From positions 222,671 through 286,670 of the forward strand of contig JAGXTI010000014.1 of NCBI GenBank assembly GCA_018334015.1: DNA of 64,000 bases, given 5' to 3'. Made by a program: the position numbers and the translations under genes. Origin of the DNA: Silanimonas sp. (GTDB lineage Bacteria; Pseudomonadota; Gammaproteobacteria; Xanthomonadales; Xanthomonadaceae). Below, piece by piece: positions 58,179 through 64,000 of this stretch (within the stretch, counting starts at the first letter, position 1; each line of letters begins with the position of its first letter). Under the pieces are notes generated by a model. The model had not been told where the DNA came from and made no database searches. It saw only the letters and a list, made by a program, of their open reading frames with translations.

Positions 58179-59501
58179 TCAATCGTCGGAACCGGCGCGC
58201 GGCATCACCGATTCCGGGCCGAACACGCAGGCGAAACGGCTGCCGCGGCCGACTTCCGAGCTGATCTCCAGCCGTGCGCCGTGCAGGTTCAGCACATGCT
58301 TGGCGATCGACAGGCCGAGTCCGGTGCCGCCGCTCTCGCGGGCGCGGCTGGTCGAGACGCGGTAAAAACGTTCGGTCAGTCTTGGCAGGTGCTGGGCCGG
58401 AATCCCGTAGCCGGTGTCCTGCACCGCCAACACCGCACCACCGTCCGGCAGGCGTTCGAAGCGCACATCGATGCGGCCCTCGACCGGTGTGTAGCGCACC
58501 GCATTGGCCACCAGGTTGGAGAAGGCGCTGTGCAGCTCACAGGTGCTGCCCAGCAGGTCGATACCGGCCTCGTCGATCACCTGGATGCGGTGACGTCCGG
58601 CAGAGAGGGCTTCGGCCTCGCGCCCGAGCGTGGCCAGCAAGGCGCCCATCGCCACCGGTTCGCGGGGCTGCAGGGCCTCCTGCGCCTCCAGCCGGGAGAG
58701 GGTGAGCAGGTCCTCGACCAGTTGCGACATCCGCTGCGACTGCAGGCGCATTTCGCCCAGCATGAGCTCCAGTTCGGGGTAGTCGCCACCGTCGATGATG
58801 TCGAGGTAGCCATGCACCACGGTCAGCGGCGTGCGCAGCTCGTGCGAGACGTTGGCAACGAAATCGCGGCGCAATTGCTCCAGCCGCAGCAGCTTGGTCA
58901 CGTCGCGCAGCACCACCAGCCACAGGCTGTCGGAATAGGGCAGCAGGCGCAGGCTGAGCCGCTGGTTGGGGTTGGTGGGGCTGGGCAGGTCGAGCAGCGG
59001 GTCTTCGGTCTGGCCCTCGGCCAGCCATTGCGCCACGCGGACATCAGGCAGCACATCCTCGACCCGGCCTTCCTGTCCGGACGGGCCAAGCGCCAGCAGG
59101 CGCCGGGCCTGGCGGTTGCACCATTCGATGCGGCCATCATCGCGGCGGGCCAGCAGCACGGCATCCGGCATCAGGCTGGCGGCGTGGCGGTAGCCGCGGA
59201 CCAGCCCGAGCAGGCGGCGAACCCGGACGCGGCCGTCGTTCTGGCGCCGGTGCAGCAGCATTTCGAGGTCATCCCAGAGGCCGCGGCCGTCGATCTCGCG
59301 CAGACGGCGGCGCTGGTAGAGCTGGGCCAGCAAGCGATGCAGGCGCCAGTAATGCCAGCCGAGGATGGCGAAGGCGGTCAGGGCCAGAAGCGGCCAGACC
59401 TGGCCCAGCAGCAAGCCGATCAGGCCGGCGGCGGCAAGCAGCACCAGCAGGCGGGCCACCGATTGCCGCCAGGCATGCAGGAGCAGGCGGCCGACCGTCA
59501 C
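58179..59501 (-). CDS. phoR: Phosphate-regulon sensor histidine kinase
   Basis: 440 residues: two N-terminal membrane helices (LLVLLAAAGLIGLLLGQVWP and following), a PAS domain (MPDAVLLARRDDGRIEWCN), the DHp box FVANVSHELRTPLTVVHGYL (phospho-His), N box FSNLVANAVRYTP, G1 DTGYGIPAQHL and G2 GGTGLGLSIAKHVL. No large periplasmic domain, as is typical of PhoR. The GTG at 59501 is chosen, 17 bases after the phoB stop; an ATG at 59573 would overlap phoB by 55 bases. Confidence 0.95.
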   Translation of the reverse strand: MTVGRLLLHAWRQSVARLLVLLAAAGLIGLLLGQVWPLLALTAFAILGWHYWRLHRLLAQLYQRRRLREIDGRGLWDDLEMLLHRRQNDGRVRVRRLLGLVRGYRHAASLMPDAVLLARRDDGRIEWCNRQARRLLALGPSGQEGRVEDVLPDVRVAQWLAEGQTEDPLLDLPSPTNPNQRLSLRLLPYSDSLWLVVLRDVTKLLRLEQLRRDFVANVSHELRTPLTVVHGYLDIIDGGDYPELELMLGEMRLQSQRMSQLVEDLLTLSRLEAQEALQPREPVAMGALLATLGREAEALSAGRHRIQVIDEAGIDLLGSTCELHSAFSNLVANAVRYTPVEGRIDVRFERLPDGGAVLAVQDTGYGIPAQHLPRLTERFYRVSTSRARESGGTGLGLSIAKHVLNLHGARLEISSEVGRGSRFACVFGPESVMPRAGSDD

Positions 59502-59517
59502 CGCCGGGTGCCTTGGC

Positions 59518-60207
59518 TCACGGGGTTTCCGAGAAACGGTAGCCGGAGCCGCGCACGGTCTGCACCATGCCATCCAGACCGGTCGGTTCGAGGGCCTTGC
59601 GCAGGCGGCGGATGTGGACGTCGACAGTGCGTTCCTCGACGTAGACGTTGCCGCCCCAGACGTGATCCAGCAGTTGCGCGCGGGTGTAGACGCGGTCGGC
59701 GTGGGTCATGAAGAAATGCAGCAGCCGGTACTCGGTGGGGCCGACATGGATCGGTTCGTCGCCGCCGAAGACGCGGTGCGCAGCACCGTCGATGCGCAGC
59801 CGGCCGATCTGCACGCTGCCGTCGGCCTCGTCGTCACGGGAGCGGCGCATCACCGCCTTGATCCGCGCCAGCAGTTCGCGCGCCGAGAACGGCTTGACCA
59901 CGTAGTCGTCAACCCCGGATTCCAACCCGGAAACGCGGTCGTTCTCCTCGCCGCGGGCGGTCAGCATGATGATCGGCACGTCGCGGGTGAGGTCTTCTTT
60001 GCGCCAGCGACGGGCCAGATCGAGGCCCGAGGTGCCGGGCAGCATCCAGTCGAGCAGGATCAGGTCGGGCACGCGTTCGACGATGGCGGTCTGCGCTTCG
60101 CGGGCGTCACCGGCGTGGACCGGCTCGTACTCGCCCTTGCGCAGGGCGAAGGCGACCATATCGCGGATGGCGGGTTCGTCGTCGACGATGAGGATACGTT
60201 TATGCAC
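59518..60207 (-). CDS. phoB: Phosphate-regulon response regulator
   Basis: 229 residues. Receiver domain: [19 protein letters not shown], phospho-Asp in [16 protein letters not shown], Thr and Lys switch residues in [11 protein letters not shown] and [17 protein letters not shown]. The C-terminal winged helix ([48 protein letters not shown]) is highly PhoB-like. The start is GTG at 60207. It precedes phoR by 16 bases and is itself preceded by Pho half-sites, so it is probably autoregulated. Confidence 0.97.
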   Translation of the reverse strand: MHKRILIVDDEPAIRDMVAFALRKGEYEPVHAGDAREAQTAIVERVPDLILLDWMLPGTSGLDLARRWRKEDLTRDVPIIMLTARGEENDRVSGLESGVDDYVVKPFSARELLARIKAVMRRSRDDEADGSVQIGRLRIDGAAHRVFGGDEPIHVGPTEYRLLHFFMTHADRVYTRAQLLDHVWGGNVYVEERTVDVHIRRLRKALEPTGLDGMVQTVRGSGYRFSETP

Positions 60208-60240
60208 GGCGGGTCCAGGCGGGAGGTGTCGCAGCGCCAG

Positions 60241-60272
60241 TAGATAAAACCATTATGACCGCCGAATGACGA
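60241..60272 (-). promoter_or_regulatory. Pho box and -10 of the phoB promoter
   Basis: On the minus strand, TCGTCAT (60272-60266) and CGGTCAT (60261-60255) are 11 bases apart, the PhoB half-site spacing. Eight bases further comes TATCTA (60246-60241), a plausible -10, about 34 bases before the GTG. A Pho box in place of a -35 is the normal architecture of PhoB-activated promoters. Confidence 0.72.
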
Positions 60273-60297
60273 CTGCAACCGCAGCGTCACCACCGTG

Positions 60298-61935
60298 TCA
60301 GGAGCCGCTGCGACTGCTGCCTGGTCGAGGACGGCCGCCATCCTGCGGCCGGAAGCCCAGGCGGCGCATCTCCAGCACCACCGGCATCAGCTCGGCGATC
60401 CGCGCCTCGACCCGGGCACGCTGCACGTAATCGACATCCTCGCGCTGTTTGAGGCGATTGAACTGGTTCAGCGCATCCTCGGCACGGCCCGCCAAGAAAG
60501 CCGCCTCGGCATGGGCTTCAGCGGCGCGGTTGGGCTCGCCGGCCAGTTCGGCGGCGCGTCCGAAGCGCTGCTGCAGCAGCAGGTCGCCGGGTGCTTTGGC
60601 CAGCATCGGTCGCAACAGGGCCAGCGCCCGCCGGCCGGCCACCGCGGTGCCGCGGGCGTTGAGCGTCTCGGCAAAGGCGAGGCTGACCGCACGATGCTCG
60701 GGGTAGTCGGCGAGCAGGGCCTCGAAGCGACGTTCCGCTTCCTCACTGAGGCCGGCTTCATGGGTCGCTTCGGCGGCAGCGAGGCGCACCCAGAGCTGGT
60801 CCGGCATCTCGCGCTGCAGGGCGTCAAGTACGGCCAAGGCCTCGTTGCCGCGACCATCGCGCAGCAGCGCGAGACCCAAGCCATAGCGTTGGGCCGGGCT
60901 GCCCCTGCGGGCCTCGGCGGCCTCGTATTCGGCCACGGCATCGCGCGGGCTGGCTGCGCTCAGCACGCGCAGACGTTCGCGGGCCCAGGCGAAATCGTCG
61001 ATCTTGCGTACATCGCCTTCGGGATGCAGGCCGGGGGGCAGCAGCAGGTGACCGTCGTCCTGCCGGCGCAGCAGGGGCGGCGGCGGTTTTCGGGCGATCT
61101 GTTCGGCGCGGTCGCGGGCTTCGGCGATGCGGGTGGTGGTGACGGGATGCGTGCGCAGGTACTCCGGCACCTGCCAGCCCGCCGAATTGCCGCGCGAGAC
61201 ACGCGCCAGGCGACCGAAAAAATCGGCGATGCCGAGCGGGTCAAAGCCGGCGCGGGCCAGGGTCTCGATGCCGATCCGGTCGGCCTCGGCCTCGTTGCTG
61301 CGGGTGTGGTTGATCTGCATCTGCAGCATCAGGGCTTGCGCACCAACCACGGCGGCGCTCATCGCATCGCCGCTGTTGCGGGCATCCGATTGTGAGGCGG
61401 CAGCCACCGCGCCCAGCATCGCCAGCATCACCGGAAGCTGGTTCTGTTGGGCACGCTCCATCGCCCGCAGCACATGGCGCTGGGTGACGTGGGCGACTTC
61501 GTGCGCCAAAACCCCGGCCACCTCGGCCTCGCGTTCGGCGGCCAGCACCAGGCCGGCGTTCATGCCGATCAGGCCACCCAGGGTGGCGAAAGCGTTGATG
61601 CGGCGATCGCGAAGCATGAAGAAGGTGTAGCCGTGATCGGGTTCGTCGCTGGCGGCGGCCACCCGGAAGCCCACGCCCTGCAGCCAGGCATCGATGAGCG
61701 GATCGTCGAGGATCAGCTCCTGACGGCGCAGTTCGCGCAGCACCATGGCGCCGAAGCGGGCTTCATCGGCCGGGGTGATCCGCATCGCCGCTGAGGAACC
61801 CATCGCCGGCAGCGATTCGCTGGCGGACTGCGCCACGGCCAGCGACGCCGGTGCCAGGGCCAGCGCCAGGGCGAAGGCGAGCGACCGGGACAGGCCGGCG
61901 GCGCGCGGTGGGCGGGGCGGGGAGGCGGTGCGCAT
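60298..61935 (-). CDS. Periplasmic M48-family metalloprotease with TPRs (BepA-like)
   Basis: 545 residues: signal peptide (LAFALALALAPASLAVAQS); zinc protease core with GVLAHEVAHVTQRHVLRAME (HExxH) and SNEAEADRIGIETLARAGFD (third ligand Glu); then a C-terminal TPR region (AVLDALQREMPDQLWVRLAA, ERRFEALLADYPEHRAVSLA). This layout matches BepA/YfgC, which helps outer-membrane LptD assembly and degrades misfolded barrel proteins. It is divergent from grxC. The likely role is envelope quality control. Confidence 0.92.
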   Translation of the reverse strand: MRTASPPRPPRAAGLSRSLAFALALALAPASLAVAQSASESLPAMGSSAAMRITPADEARFGAMVLRELRRQELILDDPLIDAWLQGVGFRVAAASDEPDHGYTFFMLRDRRINAFATLGGLIGMNAGLVLAAEREAEVAGVLAHEVAHVTQRHVLRAMERAQQNQLPVMLAMLGAVAAASQSDARNSGDAMSAAVVGAQALMLQMQINHTRSNEAEADRIGIETLARAGFDPLGIADFFGRLARVSRGNSAGWQVPEYLRTHPVTTTRIAEARDRAEQIARKPPPPLLRRQDDGHLLLPPGLHPEGDVRKIDDFAWARERLRVLSAASPRDAVAEYEAAEARRGSPAQRYGLGLALLRDGRGNEALAVLDALQREMPDQLWVRLAAAEATHEAGLSEEAERRFEALLADYPEHRAVSLAFAETLNARGTAVAGRRALALLRPMLAKAPGDLLLQQRFGRAAELAGEPNRAAEAHAEAAFLAGRAEDALNQFNRLKQREDVDYVQRARVEARIAELMPVVLEMRRLGFRPQDGGRPRPGSSRSGS

Positions 61936-61982
61936 GGTCCGAGGATGCCGAAAGGGGCGGGCAGGGGGGTGAATCCGCCGTT

Positions 61983-61999
61983 AAGCACGGCACGTGCTT
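61983..61999. promoter_or_regulatory. Perfect dyad in the M48/grxC divergent region
   Basis: AAGCACG-GCA-CGTGCTT is a perfect 7+7 inverted repeat with a 3-base centre, 48 bases upstream of the M48 gene start and 60 upstream of the glutaredoxin start. The position suits an operator for a dimeric regulator; a short RNA hairpin is the alternative. No regulator can be named. Confidence 0.4.
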
Positions 62000-62058
62000 G
62001 GCATGGACCACGCCGCCGCCGCATAGTTCCCGGCCCGATCCGCCCCCGGAGCAACCGC

Positions 62059-62325
62059 ATGCCCGCGCCCGACATCGAGATCTACACCACCGCCGTCTGC
62101 CCGTATTGCGTCGCCGCCAAGAATTTCCTCAAGCAGCGCGGCGTCGCCTGGCGCGAGATCCGTATCGACCTCGACACGGCCGCCCGCAGCGTGATGCTGG
62201 AGCGCGCCCGCCGCACTTCGGTGCCGCAGATCTTCATCAATGGCACCCACGTCGGCGGTTTCGACGACATGGTGGCCCTCGACCGCGCCGGTGGCCTGGC
62301 GCCCCTGCTGGAGTCCGCCCCATGA
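62059..62325 (+). CDS. grxC: Glutaredoxin 3
   Basis: 88 residues. A glutathione-dependent thiol reductant with the CPYC active site (TTAVCPYCVAAKNFLKQRGV), the cis-Pro loop TSVPQIFINGTHVGGFDDM and the GG-D glutathione-binding turn. The size and the CPYC motif match bacterial Grx3. The ATG at 62059 gives the family start. It overlaps the next gene by ATGA. Confidence 0.95.
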   Translation: MPAPDIEIYTTAVCPYCVAAKNFLKQRGVAWREIRIDLDTAARSVMLERARRTSVPQIFINGTHVGGFDDMVALDRAGGLAPLLESAP

Positions 62326-62678
62326 GCGACCGCGTTGCCGAATTCACCGCCTTCCGCCAGCGCATGAACGAGCGCATCCTGGCCGAGGACAACCAGGTCG
62401 TGCGCCGCTTCTTCGCGCTCGACACCCAGACCTACAAGCCCGGTGCGCTTGATCTCAAGACCAAGGAGATGCTCGGCCTGGTGGCCTCGATGGTGCTGCG
62501 CTGCGACGATTGCATCGCTTACCACGTCGCGCAGTGCCACGAGGCCGGCGTCAGCCGCGAGGAATTCTTCGAGGTGTTTTCGGTGGGTCTGGTGGTGGGC
62601 GGCTCCATCGTCATCCCGCACCTGCGCCGCGCCGTCGATTTTCTCGACCAGCTCGAAGCCGCCGCCGCTGGGGCATAA
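62322..62678 (+). CDS. AhpD/carboxymuconolactone-decarboxylase-family protein
   Basis: 118 residues, all-helical. The redox-type motif CDDC with a nearby His (VLRCDDCIAYHVAQCHEAGV) resembles AhpD-like alkylhydroperoxidase members; GLVVGGSIVIPHLRRAVDF is the conserved C-terminal helix. Coupling to grxC by a 4-base overlap suggests a thiol-redox function, rather than aromatic catabolism. It lies 48 bases before the dehydrogenase gene. Confidence 0.87.
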   Translation: MSDRVAEFTAFRQRMNERILAEDNQVVRRFFALDTQTYKPGALDLKTKEMLGLVASMVLRCDDCIAYHVAQCHEAGVSREEFFEVFSVGLVVGGSIVIPHLRRAVDFLDQLEAAAAGA

Positions 62679-62726
62679 TGGGCGGATCGGCCCGCGATGG
62701 ATCGGGCCCATTCCAAGGAAAGCCTC

Positions 62727-63737
62727 ATGACGCAGACGATCGCGGTGATCCGCGGGGACGGCATCGGTCCTGAAATCATGGATGCAGCACTGGGCGTGCT
62801 CGATGCAATGCAGCTCGGCCTGCAATACGAGTTCGTCGAGGCCGGCCTTTCGGCGCTGGAGAAGACCGGCGAGCTGTTGCCCGCCGCCACCCTCGAGGCG
62901 ATCGCCCGGCACCGCATCGCCTTCAAGAGCCCGTTGACCACGCCGGTCGGTGAGGGCTTCACCTCGATCAACGTCGCCCTGCGCAAGCAGTTCGATCTCT
63001 ACGCCAACGTGCGTCCGGCGATCAGCTTCCCCGGCACCAAGTCGCGCTTCGAGAACATCGACCTCATCACCGTGCGCGAGAACACCGAGGGTGCGTACAT
63101 CGGCGAGGGCCAGTCGGTGTCGGCCGACGGCGAGACCGCCCTGCTTACCCAGAAGATCACCCGCAAGGGCTCCGAGCGCATCGTCCGCTACGCCTTCGAG
63201 CTGGCGCGTCGGCTTGGTCGCAAGAAGGTCACGATCGTCCACAAGGCCAACATCCTGAAGTCGACCTCGGGCCTGTTCCTGAAGACCGCGCGCGAAGTCG
63301 CCACGCGCTATCCCGACATCCAGTGCAACGAGATGATCGTCGACAACACCTGCATGCAGCTGGTGATGCGCCCCGAGCAGTTCGACGTGATCGTCACCAC
63401 CAACCTGTTCGGCGACATCGTCTCCGACCTCTGCGCGGGACTGGTCGGCGGCCTCGGCCTGGCACCGGGCGCGAACATCGGTGAGCACGCCGCCATTTTC
63501 GAGGCCGTGCACGGCTCGGCCCCGGACATTGCCGGCCGGAACATCGCCAACCCCTGCGCCCTCCTGCTGGCCGCCGGCCAGATGCTCGACCACCTGGGCC
63601 ATGTCGAGCAGGCCAACCGTCTGCGCCAGGCGATCCGCGACACGCTCACCGCGAAGGACGGCGTCACGCCGGACGTCGGCGGTACCGGCACCACGCAGAG
63701 CTTCGCTAGGGCCGTGGCCGCGCGCGTCGCTGGCTGA
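62727..63737 (+). CDS. Isocitrate dehydrogenase, NAD-type (IDH/IPMDH family)
   Basis: 336 residues, a beta-decarboxylating dehydrogenase. It has VIRGDGIGPEIMDAALGVLD; the substrate Ser in PVGEGFTSINVALRKQFDLY; RENTEGAYIGEGQS; the catalytic Lys in IVHKANILKSTSGLF; metal-binding Asp in TTNLFGDIVSDLCAGLVGGL; and EAVHGSAPDIAGRNIANPCA, with an Asp in the cofactor loop that fits NAD rather than NADP. The length and text resemble the short NAD-dependent IDH of Xanthomonas and mitochondrial NAD-IDH; homoisocitrate or isopropylmalate activity cannot be fully excluded. The start has AAGGAAAG upstream. Confidence 0.92.
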   Translation: MTQTIAVIRGDGIGPEIMDAALGVLDAMQLGLQYEFVEAGLSALEKTGELLPAATLEAIARHRIAFKSPLTTPVGEGFTSINVALRKQFDLYANVRPAISFPGTKSRFENIDLITVRENTEGAYIGEGQSVSADGETALLTQKITRKGSERIVRYAFELARRLGRKKVTIVHKANILKSTSGLFLKTAREVATRYPDIQCNEMIVDNTCMQLVMRPEQFDVIVTTNLFGDIVSDLCAGLVGGLGLAPGANIGEHAAIFEAVHGSAPDIAGRNIANPCALLLAAGQMLDHLGHVEQANRLRQAIRDTLTAKDGVTPDVGGTGTTQSFARAVAARVAG

Positions 63738-63771
63738 CCTGCCGGCTGGAGGGCGCGCCCCAGCACGCTTC

Positions 63772-63831
63772 GCGCCTGCCGACGCGCCTGCCCTCGCGCC
63801 TGCCGACGCGCCTACCCTCGCGCCTGCCTTG
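63772..63831 (+). repeat. 12-bp tandem repeat, five units
   Basis: GCGCCTGCCGAC and GCGCCTGCCCTC alternate: units start at 63772, 63784, 63796, 63808 and 63820, with a single base change in unit 4 and a diverged end in unit 5. It begins 34 bases after the dehydrogenase stop and touches the dispersed repeat that follows. No spacers or direct-repeat pattern of a CRISPR array. Confidence 0.8.
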
Positions 63832-64000
63832 CGCGACCTGCGGACGCGACGGCTCAGGCTCCGCGTCCCGCTCCGCATTCGCCGCCGCTCGCCCTCCATG
63901 GCTCGCTTCGCTGTCCGCGAGGCCGCGCTGGCGCGGCGCTCGCTGACGGGCATCGGCCGCAGGATGCGAAGCGAAGACGGGCTGCGTGATCCTCACTCCA
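63832..64000 (-). repeat. Dispersed repeat C, copy 2 (may continue past the window)
   Basis: The reverse complement aligns with 17842-18010 along its full length, from TGGAGTGAGGA at the window edge to CCGCAGG near 63840. The blocks GAGCGCCGCGCCAGCGCGGC and GAATGCGGAGCGGGACGCG are identical. It is in the opposite orientation, 46 kb from copy 1. I see no gene in the 263 bases after the dehydrogenase stop. Confidence 0.8.

Noticed and set aside
54537-59711. A 1724-codon plus-strand open frame across ppx, ppk and phoR
   Set aside because: Entirely antisense to three well-supported genes; length alone is expected where stop codons are rare in GC-rich sequence.
63772-63831. Possible CRISPR array
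   Set aside because: The units are 12 bp and directly tandem with no unique spacers, and no cas genes are present.

Overview
The window is GC-rich chromosomal DNA from a gammaproteobacterium, most likely Xanthomonadales (Lysobacteraceae/Xanthomonadaceae). This rests on recognised gene order: asd-fimV-truA-trpF-trpB-trpA-accD, then glmM, tpiA-secG-tRNA-Leu-nuoA to nuoN, plus a Bpt-type leucyltransferase and an exodeoxyribonuclease V locus. Nearly all of it is core genome. I see no prophage, insertion sequence or CRISPR array. About 56 protein genes, one tRNA and several repeat elements can be supported.

Layout. 1-6630: the tail of an unknown gene, an AlkA-type glycosylase, then (minus) an M15 peptidase and a secreted propeller-like protein, purT (plus), and a minus-strand cluster of a secreted unknown protein, an EEP-family hydrolase and bpt. 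6686-8196: psd and a SCO1-like protein (minus). 8290-17552: prmB, aroC, asd, fimV, truA, trpF, trpB, trpA (plus). 17553-18466: a 0.9-kb non-coding stretch made of repeats with conserved hairpins. 18467-22945: accD, glmM, an IPNS-like oxygenase, tpiA, secG. 22997-38028: tRNA-Leu(GAG) and the complete 14-gene complex I operon. 38063-47303: recC-recB-recD (minus), translationally coupled. 47398-49231: a broken response-regulator/diguanylate-cyclase gene and rlmJ.

49262-60207 is a coherent phosphate-starvation neighbourhood. It holds a PAP2 phosphatase and GT4 glycosyltransferase pair, a divergent TonB-dependent receptor plus PhoD-like phosphatase pair, and ppx, ppk, phoR and phoB. The divergent intergenic region has three 11-bp-spaced PhoB-type half-sites, and the phoB promoter has two more followed by a -10 box. 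I infer a Pho-controlled module for scavenging organic phosphate, managing polyphosphate and possibly replacing phospholipids with glycolipids.

60298-63737: an M48 protease with TPRs, glutaredoxin, an AhpD/CMD-family protein and an NAD-type isocitrate dehydrogenase family gene. The last 260 bases hold a 12-bp tandem repeat and a second, inverted copy of a dispersed repeat also present near 17.9 kb.

The most unusual non-genic signal is the trpA-accD spacer. Two diverged copies of one element keep the same bulged hairpin through compensatory base changes, which suggests that a structure rather than a protein is being maintained.
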